A DNA stretch of 64,000 nucleotides. It comes from UBA5336 sp039818165 (GTDB lineage: Bacteria > Pseudomonadota > Alphaproteobacteria > Caulobacterales > Hyphomonadaceae). Below are positions 1 through 6,950 of the stretch, in pieces (within the stretch, counting starts at the first letter, position 1; each line of letters begins with the position of its first letter). The stretch spans positions 1 through 64,000 of the forward strand of contig JBCBUL010000015.1 in NCBI GenBank assembly GCA_039818165.1, in the 5' to 3' direction. Position numbers and translations under genes: made by a program. The notes under the pieces are model-generated. The model did not search any database and was not told the DNA's origin. It was given only the letters and a program-made list of their open reading frames with translations.

Positions 1-35
1 GCTATCGGCCTCCCGCGCCAGAAACCATCTTGCCC

Positions 36-86
36 GCGGCGCTCATGCCGCCTTACTTTGTGGATGTAGCGGCATGAGCGCCGCTA
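36..86. repeat. Nested inverted repeat (REPIN-like doublet)
   Basis: Two perfect 16-nt arms, 36-51 and 69-84, are inverted copies separated by 17 nt. Each arm is itself an interrupted palindrome (GCGGC, 6 nt, GCCGC), so the element can fold as one long hairpin or as two short ones. The right-hand palindrome extends to TAGCGGC/GCCGCTA (67-86). This is the architecture of paired REP sequences, but I found no second copy in the window, so family membership is inferred. It lies downstream of the minus-strand tRNA-Val. No T-run follows on either strand, so it is a poor intrinsic terminator. Confidence 0.5.
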
Positions 87-203
87 CATGGCAACCGCCG
101 CGACTAACAATCCGGTTGGACCACCCCGATGGGGCAGATCAAGAGCGTTGCCAGTCCGAGGGTGGTAAATCCGGCAAAAAGGGCTCTAAGTCCTTGAAAA
201 CAA

Positions 204-278
<75 letters not shown>

Positions 279-338
279 GACCAGGAAAGGCGCGGTCATG
301 GCGTATCTCGCCGCGGGCGTCAAGCGGAAGATGCGCGC

Positions 339-725
339 TTAGCTGTCGGCGTCGGGCGGCCAGTTTCCCTCCCAATAGACCTCGCAGACATATCCGTCGG
401 GATCTGCGAACTTGATGGCCCTGAAGCCCGCTTCGGTGTCGTCTTCGACGAGGTCGACGCCTTCGGCGGTCAGCCGCGCGGCGAGCGAATCGATTTCGGC
501 TGCGGAGGCTGCGAGAAATCCATGGTGGGCGCCATGTGCCTCGGGCTTTATTATGTCTCCCGTCGCAGCAGCGGCCTGAAAGGCCATGTCGCTGCCACGG
601 GCATCGCGCAGGTGGAGAGAGGCGCCCAGCCAGACGGTTTCAGCGCCAGGCATCAAATAGGTCTTGTAGAAATTCGCAGAGACTTCGGGGTCACGCACGG
701 CCAGATTGATGTGCTGGAACCTCAT
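339..725 (-). CDS. VOC/glyoxalase superfamily protein
   Basis: A 128-residue single-domain protein with the vicinal-oxygen-chelate pattern: it opens with FQHINLAVRDPEVSANFY, has a central HGFLAAS strand and ends with KFADPDGYVCEVYW, the usual second betaalphabetabetabeta module carrying the C-terminal metal-ligand Glu. Members include glyoxalases, dioxygenases and resistance proteins; the substrate cannot be read from sequence. The start lies 17 nt after the cpdR-type gene on the same strand, so the two are probably cotranscribed. The length is normal for a stand-alone VOC subunit, which usually works as a dimer. Confidence 0.85.
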   Translation of the reverse strand: MRFQHINLAVRDPEVSANFYKTYLMPGAETVWLGASLHLRDARGSDMAFQAAAATGDIIKPEAHGAHHGFLAASAAEIDSLAARLTAEGVDLVEDDTEAGFRAIKFADPDGYVCEVYWEGNWPPDADS

Positions 726-742
726 GGGATGCGCTTCGGGCT

Positions 743-1102
743 TCAGGCCGCCATCACGCGGTCAACCTCGTCAACGATCTCGCGCAGGTGGAAGGGTTTC
801 GACAGCACTTTGGCCCCCGCCGGTGTGGGGGCGCCCGAGGCGAGCGCGACGGCGGCAAATCCGGTGATGAAGACGATCTTCATGGCCGGGTCGAGTTCGG
901 CGCCGCGGCGTGCCAGCTCAATGCCATCCAGGCCGGGCATCACAATATCGGTGAGCAACAGGTCGAAGACTTCCCGCTCCAGCGCCTCAAGGGCGCCCTC
1001 GCCATCGGCATAGTCTTGCACGTCATGTCCAGCGCGGCGCAGGGCTGCTGCCAGGAAGGTGCGCATGGAATCATCATCTTCCGCCAGGAGGATTTTCGTC
1101 AT
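743..1102 (-). CDS. cpdR: Single-domain response regulator, CpdR-like
   Basis: 119 residues, a bare receiver with no output domain. The acidic pocket is E8-D9-D10, the phospho-acceptor is D52 within LLLTDIVMPGLDGIELARR, the switch Thr is T80 in FITGFAAVAL, and the conserved Lys is K102 (SKP). LTDIVMPxxDGIELARR and FITGFAAVAL closely match remembered alphaproteobacterial CpdR, which when unphosphorylated primes ClpXP for degrading cell-cycle substrates such as CtrA and is controlled by the CckA-ChpT phosphorelay. I start at the ATG at 1102 (GAGG about 5 nt upstream) rather than at upstream in-frame codons, because receiver homology begins immediately there. It is divergent from the N-formylglutamate amidohydrolase gene. 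No clear CtrA box is visible. Confidence 0.85.
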   Translation of the reverse strand: MTKILLAEDDDSMRTFLAAALRRAGHDVQDYADGEGALEALEREVFDLLLTDIVMPGLDGIELARRGAELDPAMKIVFITGFAAVALASGAPTPAGAKVLSKPFHLREIVDEVDRVMAA

Positions 1103-1219
1103 CGGTGCCTCGGAGCCGCTTAATCGGTTTATCGCAGGTAGGGTGATTTGAGTAAATCGACCATGAACGCACAGAGACTTTTCCTTGACCTTTGCCCGGT
1201 TTCGCAAACCATTGGATAC

Positions 1220-2134
1220 ATGTCGCTTGCTGCTCCGTTTTCCGCCCCTGATGCTCGCCCCTCGGGGGAAAACGCCACTTTTTCCTACGCCGCCCCGTTT
1301 GATTTCCAGGCGCCATCCGCGCCAGACCTGCCTTTGATTTTCGCGTCTCCCCATTCTGGGCAGCACTATCCAGACACCATGCGAGAGGCGCTGTGCGTGC
1401 CCCTGATTGATCTCCAGCGCACGGAAGACGCCTTTGTGGATGACCTAATTGCCCCGGCGCGTGAGGCTGGGGCAGGGCTTATTCTCGCGCGATATGCCCG
1501 GGGCTTCGTCGATCTGAACCGCGACCCGCTGGAATTGGACCGACGCATGTTCGATGGGCCGCCGCCACGTCAGTGCGGCCTGCCCGGGCCGCGGGTCGAA
1601 GCTGGGCTCGGCTGTATTCCGCGCGTGGGGGCGCGGGGGCATACGATTTATCGCGGGCGGTTGGACCCGGCCGAGGGCGAAGCCCGCTTGCGCGATGTGC
1701 ACGACGCCTACCACGCGCATCTGTCCACAACATTGAAGGCCCTGCGGGAGTCCCATGGCGTTTCATTTCTGATCGATTGCCACTCCATGCCGTCGCGCCA
1801 ACCGGGGCGCAGGCCCTTGGCCGATATCGTCTTGGGGGACAGGTTCGGTTCGTCGTGCTCGCCAAAGCTGACGGGCCTTGTGGAATCGAAGTTTCGGAAG
1901 CTGGGATACAGCGTCGCGCGAAACGCGCCCTATGCGGGCGGGTACACGACACTTCGCTATGGCCGCCCCCGGCGCAGCGTTCATGCGCTTCAAATCGAGA
2001 TTCGCAGAGACCTTTATATGGATGAAACGCGTGTGCTTCGTCACGACACGTTTCCCCGCATGGCAAACCATATGGGTCAACTGATTGCTGAGATATCAGC
2101 GTTTGTGGCCCGCCAGGCCCGAAAGATGGCCTGA
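1220..2134 (+). CDS. N-formylglutamate amidohydrolase family protein
   Basis: 304 residues from the ATG at 1220; an in-frame TTG at 1148 would add 24 residues without family features, so the ATG is preferred, though the start is not certain. Family motifs are visible: SPHSG (about 43-47), VDLNRDPLELD, and FLIDCHSMPS, the likely metal-binding core. The family hydrolyses N-formyl-L-glutamate to formate and glutamate, the last step of one histidine degradation route, but no hut genes are nearby, so the physiological role is open. It is divergent from the CpdR gene. Confidence 0.82.
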   Translation: MSLAAPFSAPDARPSGENATFSYAAPFDFQAPSAPDLPLIFASPHSGQHYPDTMREALCVPLIDLQRTEDAFVDDLIAPAREAGAGLILARYARGFVDLNRDPLELDRRMFDGPPPRQCGLPGPRVEAGLGCIPRVGARGHTIYRGRLDPAEGEARLRDVHDAYHAHLSTTLKALRESHGVSFLIDCHSMPSRQPGRRPLADIVLGDRFGSSCSPKLTGLVESKFRKLGYSVARNAPYAGGYTTLRYGRPRRSVHALQIEIRRDLYMDETRVLRHDTFPRMANHMGQLIAEISAFVARQARKMA

Positions 2135-2158
2135 TCTGGCCGCTCTTTCTCTCCCCCC

Positions 2159-2191
2159 AAAAAAAAGGCCGTGCTGGAAAGCCAGCACGGC
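2159..2191 (-). terminator. Intrinsic terminator of the candidate sRNA
   Basis: Perfect 10-bp stem 2168-2177/2182-2191 with a 4-nt loop. On the minus strand it is followed by an uninterrupted run of T (plus-strand A at 2159-2166). In the plus direction no T-run follows, so it is not a terminator for the upstream amidohydrolase gene. Confidence 0.75.
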
Positions 2192-2239
2192 GATAAGGTA
2201 AAGGGAGGAAACGCCAAGAGGCGTCAGCACCGAAGTGCT
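2159..2239 (-). ncRNA. Candidate small RNA with anti-SD loop and intrinsic terminator
   Basis: On the minus strand an ~81-nt transcript can be drawn with no ORF. From 2239 it starts with a 5-bp hairpin closed by a C(UUCG)G tetraloop (2226-2239). A second perfect 5-bp hairpin ACGCC/GGCGU follows (2211-2224). Next comes an unpaired stretch carrying CCUCCC (2203-2208), complementary to a Shine-Dalgarno core. The 3' end is a 10-bp GC-rich hairpin (2168-2191) followed after one base by eight U (2159-2166). A sigma70-like promoter sits in register upstream (2246-2273). Flanking genes are both on the plus strand, so the terminator has no protein gene to serve. Direct reading supports the structure; function as a trans-acting sRNA is inferred. 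Confidence 0.65.
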
Positions 2240-2245
2240 AAGTTG

Positions 2246-2273
2246 AGATTATTGTGCGCCGCAAAAAGATCAA
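2246..2273 (-). promoter_or_regulatory. Putative sigma70-type promoter of the sRNA
   Basis: On the minus strand TTGATC (2268-2273) and TAATCT (2246-2251) are separated by 16 nt. The predicted start, about 7 nt beyond the -10, falls at 2239, the first base of the UUCG hairpin. Confidence 0.5.
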
Positions 2274-2436
2274 CCCCTATTTTCGCAGTCGCAACATTTC
2301 CCAATTCTCGCCACAATATTCCTAACGCGCCAGAAAGGTTTTGGCCCAGTTGGCACCAGCTTTGCTCTCTCACATCCCAGCCATCCTAGAACGAGACGCT
2401 CGCATGGCGGCTCGGGGACTGTTGAGGAGTGAAACC

Positions 2437-2838
2437 ATGGCCGACGATGTAGACCTTCACGTAGGCAAACGCCTGCGCCGCCGCCGCCGCCTTCTGGGCA
2501 TGACCCAGCAAGACCTGGCGAGCCAGGTGGGCGTGCGTTTCCAACAGATTCAGAAGTATGAGTGCGGCGCAAACCGCGTCACCTCTTCGCGTCTTTATGA
2601 TCTCTCACGCGCTCTGAACGTTTCGGTTCAGTACTTCTTTGACGGTATCAAGCCTGCCGACACCATGGTGAGCGCTGCTAATGACGCTGAAAAACTCGAA
2701 GGCGACATTCTGAGCCAGAAAGAGACCCTGGAACTGGTGCGCGCCTACTATCGCCTGTCAGAGCGGCCTCGCCGTCGCCTTCTGGAACTTGCAAAAGCGC
2801 TCCAGACCGAAGCTGACGAACAAGGCGGCGCAGCTTGA
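2437..2838 (+). CDS. XRE-family HTH transcriptional regulator
   Basis: 133 residues from the ATG at 2437, preceded by GAGGAGT (2424-2430). Residues 9-63 form a Cro/CI helix-turn-helix: an Arg-rich first helix (KRLRRRRRLLGMT), then QQDLASQVGVRFQQIQKYE as the recognition unit, then SRLYDLSRALNVSVQYFF. The C-terminal ~65 residues are helical, ending LSERPRRRLLELAKALQ. This compact architecture is widespread in Caulobacterales/Rhizobiales as a stand-alone DNA-binding protein; the target is unknown. The gene lies immediately downstream of the divergently oriented sRNA candidate and 33 nt upstream of the HisN-like gene on the same strand, so the latter may be cotranscribed. Confidence 0.9.
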   Translation: MADDVDLHVGKRLRRRRRLLGMTQQDLASQVGVRFQQIQKYECGANRVTSSRLYDLSRALNVSVQYFFDGIKPADTMVSAANDAEKLEGDILSQKETLELVRAYYRLSERPRRRLLELAKALQTEADEQGGAA

Positions 2839-2871
2839 CCTGACTGCCGAGCCCCATAAAGGGCTTGGCAC

Positions 2872-3684
2872 ATGACCCAACACATCCCGACCGAACATGC
2901 ATGGACGCTGGATCTGATCCAGCGTCTGCTTGCGCTTTCAGAGCCGGTCACTCTGAAACACTTCCGCGCTGAGCCTGAAACGGTGAACAAGGCCGACACG
3001 GGCTATGACCCCGTCACCGTTGCGGACCAGGATGCGGAAGCCGCGATCCGCGCCGTGCTCGAAGTGGAGCGTCCCGACGACACGATTGTCGGCGAAGAGC
3101 ACGGGACCCGCGAGGGCACCAGCGGCTGGACATGGTACCTTGATCCGATTGATGGCACGCGCGCCTATGTGGCTGGACTGACCAGTTGGACCACTTTGAT
3201 CGGCGTTGCGGGGCCGAATGATGTCCCGGTCTATGGCGCAATTGCGTGTCCAGCCCTCGGCGAGACCTATTTGGGGTGGCCCGAAGGTGCACGTCTGGAC
3301 ACGCCGAAGGGGCGCGCGGCCTTGCGGGTTTCGCCATGCCAGGACCTGCGTGAGGCGCGCATCGCAACGACTGATCCTTTCATCTTTAAACCGGCAGAAG
3401 AGGGCGCCTGGACCCATCTGCGCGCAACGGCGCGTATCAGCCGCTATGGGCTGGATGCCTATGGCTATGCCCGGCTGGCGGCCGGGACGCTGGACCTGGT
3501 GGCGGAAAGCGGGCTTGCGCCCTGGGATGCAGCTGCCCTGATCGCTGTGGTGCGCGGTGCGGGCGGACTGGCCACGGATTGGCTCGGTCGACCCGCCACG
3601 GCGTGCGGCGGACAACTCCTCTGCTGCGCCAGTGAGGGCGTGCAGGAACAGGCCCTCCTCGCCTTGAGGCGAAGTGCCGACTGA
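2872..3684 (+). CDS. hisN: Histidinol-phosphatase, HisN/inositol monophosphatase type
   Basis: 270 residues of the Li+-sensitive, Mg2+-dependent phosphatase superfamily. Metal-site motifs are in order: DPVTVADQDAE (46-56), GEE (74-76), DPIDGT (91-96), and PWDAAA near residue 217. The domain order and the APWD signature fit the IMPase-like histidinol phosphate phosphatase (HisN) that does the eighth step of histidine synthesis in many Actinobacteria and Alphaproteobacteria. Other IMPase-fold substrates (inositol phosphates, PAP) cannot be excluded, and a separate IMPase-like gene lies at 16.6-17.5 kb. The stop abuts the probable ancestral end of the convergent glycosyltransferase gene. Confidence 0.75.
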   Translation: MTQHIPTEHAWTLDLIQRLLALSEPVTLKHFRAEPETVNKADTGYDPVTVADQDAEAAIRAVLEVERPDDTIVGEEHGTREGTSGWTWYLDPIDGTRAYVAGLTSWTTLIGVAGPNDVPVYGAIACPALGETYLGWPEGARLDTPKGRAALRVSPCQDLREARIATTDPFIFKPAEEGAWTHLRATARISRYGLDAYGYARLAAGTLDLVAESGLAPWDAAALIAVVRGAGGLATDWLGRPATACGGQLLCCASEGVQEQALLALRRSAD

Positions 3685-4397
3685 TCACGTGCCGGGTCTT
3701 GTGTCCGCAACGCGCGTGGGCCGCTGAGGGCTTCAGCGGCGATCGTGCCGAGGATATAGGTGCCCGCCATGACAACGCCCTTCACCGTTCCGGAGATTTT
3801 GGACGTCCCGACCCGGGCGCGATAGTCAACGGGAAGGTCGAGGACGCGTAAGCCCGCCTTGAGGGCGCGCACCTGCATTTCAACGGTCCAGCCGAATGTC
3901 GGCGCGGACATGGAGAGCTGCTCATAGGCGCTGCGCCGGATTGCCCGCATGGGACCGAGATCGGTAAACGTCCCGCCCCAGATACACCCCATCAGGCGGC
4001 ACGCGAGCCAGTTCCCCCAACGTTGCGCGAGGCTCAGCGATCCAGCTTTTGGGCTCCCGAGCGCCCGCGAACCGATGACGAAGTCCGCGCTCCCATCCTG
4101 TATCGGTTTGAGAAGGCGGGGGATGTCTTCCGGCCGGTCAGAATTGTCGCCATCCATGAAGAACAGCACGTCCACCGGCCCGGCGCGCTCCACGCCCGCC
4201 AGGCAAGCGCGGCCATAGCCGGGCTTGGGCACGCACACGACGTCGGCCCCGGCGTCTCGCGCAATCTCGCCCGTGCCATCGGTGGAGCCATTGTCGGCCA
4301 CGATCACCCGGCGGGTGTGGCGGAGCGCACCGCGCACAACGTCGCCAATGGCGCCAGCTTCGTTCAGGGCAGGGATGATGACGGCCACCTCGGTCAT
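3465..4397 (-). CDS. GT2 family glycosyltransferase (dolichyl-phosphate hexose synthase-like), altered 3' end
   Basis: The N-terminal ~225 residues are a typical GT-A fold enzyme: VAVIIPALNEAGAIGDVV, the NGSTDGT motif, the metal-binding D82-G-D84 in FFMDGDNSD, and IGSRALG. Such enzymes move a hexose from a nucleotide sugar to a polyprenyl phosphate. The frame as given runs on for about 75 low-complexity residues antisense to hisN, overlapping it by 220 nt, which is abnormal. A single missing base in the GGG run at 3718-3720 would put the gene into a frame that stops at 3685-3687, directly abutting the hisN stop. So the natural product is probably ~240 residues and the tail may be an artefact or a recent frameshift. 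The start overlaps the upstream membrane protein gene by 4 nt (ATGA), indicating translational coupling. Confidence 0.8.
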   Translation of the reverse strand: MTEVAVIIPALNEAGAIGDVVRGALRHTRRVIVADNGSTDGTGEIARDAGADVVCVPKPGYGRACLAGVERAGPVDVLFFMDGDNSDRPEDIPRLLKPIQDGSADFVIGSRALGSPKAGSLSLAQRWGNWLACRLMGCIWGGTFTDLGPMRAIRRSAYEQLSMSAPTFGWTVEMQVRALKAGLRVLDLPVDYRARVGTSKISGTVKGVVMAGTYILGTIAAEALSGPRALRTQDPARDQSALRLKARRACSCTPSLAQQRSCPPHAVAGRPSQSVASPPAPRTTAIRAAASQGASPLSATRSSVPAASRA

Positions 4398-5827
4398 GGC
4401 GTTGCCTCCGTATGCAGACTATCGCGAACAAACAGTATGAGAGCTGGCAGGAAGGCGGCGGGCACGACCAGCCAAAGGTAGACCGCGTCATCGTCGCCCA
4501 GAACAAAGCGCAGGTGGTAGAGCGGGGCGGTCAGGGTGAGCAGCAGCAGGCCGCGATTGGGGACAATCGCCAAAAGCGGCGCAGCCCAGACAACGTACCA
4601 GGGATACCCGGTGGGCGAGAGGAAAATCAGCGCGCCGATCACGAGCAGAGCCGCCCTGACGAGCCCGATATCGTCGTCGCGGCCTAGGCGAAGTGCCGTC
4701 CCGAGCGCGGCAATCGAAACCGCCCCGGCCACAAGCAGCCGTGTCAGGCTGTCTCCGCCATCCAGCCACCCAATCAGGCCGTCGCTGATGAGTGGAAACA
4801 GGAAGGCATGGGTCTGCCAGGACGAAGAATATGCGCCAAGACCATCGTCGGGCTGGATCGCGCGCAGGGCCTGGGGGGCGAGCAGTAGCGCCACCAGAAT
4901 GCCAAACACGGTCGTAAACCAGAACCTGCCTGAGCCGCTGCGCCAGAACCGCATTGCGAGGGCGGGAAACAGGATCAGCGGCCAGAGCTTGACCCCAACA
5001 GCCCCCGCCAGGGCAGCCCCTGTCAGGCCCGGACGGTTTGCCAGCCCCATCCAGATGGCAGCCAGCAGGAACGGCACCAGCAGTCCGTCCATATGCCCGG
5101 CGCCAAAGACTTGAACGATGACAAGCGGGTTCAGCCAGTAGGTCGCGCTCCAGAGGGGAGAGCGATCCAAGCGACGCAGAATCTGCAACAGTATCAGGAA
5201 CCCGGCCAGGTCAGCGACCAGCAGCAGGCCGCGCCACGCCGTGAGTGAATACGGTGAAATGATATGGGACAGTCCAAAACCCGCCTGGGCGATCGGCGGA
5301 TAAATCGTTGAAAGATAGGGGAAGTTAATCCGTTCATGGATCTGCTGCGCGTCCATCGCCAGCGTTTGGAGCCGAGCAAGATCGGGGTCGCTTGCGAGGG
5401 GGCGGGGCGTTCCAAAAGCGTCCACGGGCGCCCCTGAGGCGGGCGGAAAGGCATAAGGGTCAATTCCATTGGCCACGGCGGCGCCATCCCAAAGATAGCG
5501 ATACCAATCGTCCTCAAAGACGGGTGTGGAGCCGAACATGGCGAGCCGCGCGGCCAGACCTGCCAGGAAAATTATTATCAACAGGCGCCGTGTCGGGGCT
5601 TGGCCAGCCAGGCGCGACACCATCCACAGGAAGGCCCCGCCGGAGAGCGTGCCGAGGGCGATGTAAGCCGCCCACGGTGTATCTGCGATCGCTGCGCCAT
5701 AGGGGAACGCCGAAGACAGCACTGCCAGTCCCAGCAGGCTCGCCACGAGCCCACATAGAGCAATGGGAACTGAGCCCATTGATACTCGGCCCTGTGCCGG
5801 CGTTTCGGCGTTGAACATCCCAATCAT
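4394..5827 (-). CDS. Polytopic membrane glycosyltransferase, GT-C-like
   Basis: 477 residues with about a dozen hydrophobic segments. After the second or third segment comes an acidic motif FEDDWYRYLWDG, followed by a loop with NGIDPYAFPP and a later INFPYLSTIYPPIAQ. An acidic pair in the first large periplasmic loop and the YPP motif are hallmarks of GT-C enzymes (mannosyltransferase/ArnT/GT87-like) that use polyprenyl-phosphate sugars. Its 3' end overlaps the GT2 gene, so a lipid-linked sugar made by the GT2 enzyme is a plausible donor; this pairing is inference. The start is uncertain: ATGs at 5827, 5818 and 5779 are in frame and none has a strong ribosome binding site. Confidence 0.72.
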   Translation of the reverse strand: MIGMFNAETPAQGRVSMGSVPIALCGLVASLLGLAVLSSAFPYGAAIADTPWAAYIALGTLSGGAFLWMVSRLAGQAPTRRLLIIIFLAGLAARLAMFGSTPVFEDDWYRYLWDGAAVANGIDPYAFPPASGAPVDAFGTPRPLASDPDLARLQTLAMDAQQIHERINFPYLSTIYPPIAQAGFGLSHIISPYSLTAWRGLLLVADLAGFLILLQILRRLDRSPLWSATYWLNPLVIVQVFGAGHMDGLLVPFLLAAIWMGLANRPGLTGAALAGAVGVKLWPLILFPALAMRFWRSGSGRFWFTTVFGILVALLLAPQALRAIQPDDGLGAYSSSWQTHAFLFPLISDGLIGWLDGGDSLTRLLVAGAVSIAALGTALRLGRDDDIGLVRAALLVIGALIFLSPTGYPWYVVWAAPLLAIVPNRGLLLLTLTAPLYHLRFVLGDDDAVYLWLVVPAAFLPALILFVRDSLHTEATP

Positions 5828-5859
5828 GGCGCAGCGTTCCGATTCTTACGTGGCGTGCC

Positions 5860-6741
5860 TCAGGATCCGCGTCCAAAGCCGCCGCCGGAGCTGCTACCGC
5901 TTCCGAACCCGCCCGAACTGCGCTGGCGCACACGGAACTGTTCGACACTGGTCGACATCGATTTGAAGTCGAGCTCGAGGCCCGGCGTGGCCACATCGGA
6001 CTTGCCTGAAGCTTCGCTGACATGGGCGAGCAGCGCAGAGGAATCGCCGTCAAAGGCGACCGGGGCGTACCATTCGTAGAATTCACCGAGCCGAACCGTG
6101 TTGCGGCGTACACGGACGATATCGCGGTCATCGGTGTAGTCTTGCGCAATGCCGGTGAGCGTCGCGTGTACGGTTTCGCCCAGGAAAGGCTCGGCGCGCA
6201 GGGGCGGTCCGCCTTCAAGGCCTTGGTACAGACCATAGAGCACGTATGGGCTGTCCCAGCCTGCCAGGATGATTTCAGTTTCGATGTCTTGGATCGACAG
6301 ATCCACACCGTTGATGGTGATCCGAGGCTCTGTCCAGAGCGGGCCAGGGGCCATTGGCGTGCCGCGTTTATTATCGAACCCGCGCAGGGACCGCTCTTCC
6401 GAAAGCGCCTTCACAACCAGCATGTTTCGGGCATTGAGCCAGAATGCGAGTTGATCGTCCCGCTTGAGTGCGGTCACGTCTACCCGAGAAAGGCCATTTG
6501 CATAGGCGGCAAGGAAGCTGCCGGCGCTTTCGCGGACTGCATCATAGGCCACGAGCGTCCGGCCGCGTTCTTGAACGGAGAGGGCGCTGAAGAATTCCCG
6601 ATAGGGGCCATAGTCAACGGATGTAGAACCTTGCCCATTGGCCTCGGCAAACACGGCAAAGTCGCCGGATTGAGCCAGGGCGGCAGGCGTTGAGACAAGG
6701 GCGACGGCGGCAAGGGCTGCGCTGAGCCGGTGAATTTGCAT
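5860..6741 (-). CDS. Exported DUF547 domain protein
   Basis: 293 residues. A Sec signal peptide (1-23, ending ALA before QS) is followed by a DUF547 domain: VDYGPYREFFSAL, LAYANGLSRVDVTAL, DDQLAFWLNARNMLVVKAL and the later DIETEIILAGWDSPYVLYG. DUF547 has no firmly assigned activity; a papain-like or transglutaminase-related fold has been proposed. The last ~20 residues are almost only Gly, Ser and Phe with scattered Arg, an unusual flexible tail of unknown role. It lies 31 nt upstream of the membrane glycosyltransferase gene on the same strand, so cotranscription is likely, and downstream of the TIR gene. Confidence 0.82.
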   Translation of the reverse strand: MQIHRLSAALAAVALVSTPAALAQSGDFAVFAEANGQGSTSVDYGPYREFFSALSVQERGRTLVAYDAVRESAGSFLAAYANGLSRVDVTALKRDDQLAFWLNARNMLVVKALSEERSLRGFDNKRGTPMAPGPLWTEPRITINGVDLSIQDIETEIILAGWDSPYVLYGLYQGLEGGPPLRAEPFLGETVHATLTGIAQDYTDDRDIVRVRRNTVRLGEFYEWYAPVAFDGDSSALLAHVSEASGKSDVATPGLELDFKSMSTSVEQFRVRQRSSGGFGSGSSSGGGFGRGS

Positions 6742-6790
6742 GGAGAGTGACCTTCTGAAGCGTTGCGGATGCGATCGGGTGTCGCGCCCC

Positions 6791-6851
6791 GCAAACTCAC
6801 TTCAGACGGGCCGTTTGCAATTAAACTCAGCTCAACTGCGCGTGAGTTTGC
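6791..6851. repeat. 10-bp inverted repeat between TIR and DUF547 genes
   Basis: GCAAACTCAC at 6791-6800 and its exact reverse complement at 6842-6851, with 41 nt between. A partial extra copy (AAACTCA) lies inside the spacer. Located 50-110 nt upstream of the DUF547 start on the minus strand. No T-run follows, so a two-site operator is more likely than a terminator; this is inference. Confidence 0.4.
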
Positions 6852-6950
6852 CGTGTAACCGATAGCAGGTTCAGCCCGGGTGCGTTGCCGCGATCACGTC
6901 CACCGTCGCGCGGTCAGCCCGCGACCGGCCTGCTCAGAATGGCGCCCGTA

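Noticed and set aside
2201..2210. AAGGGAGGAA on the plus strand as a ribosome binding site
   Set aside because: No start codon follows at proper spacing; the stretch is better explained as the complement of the sRNA CCUCCC segment.
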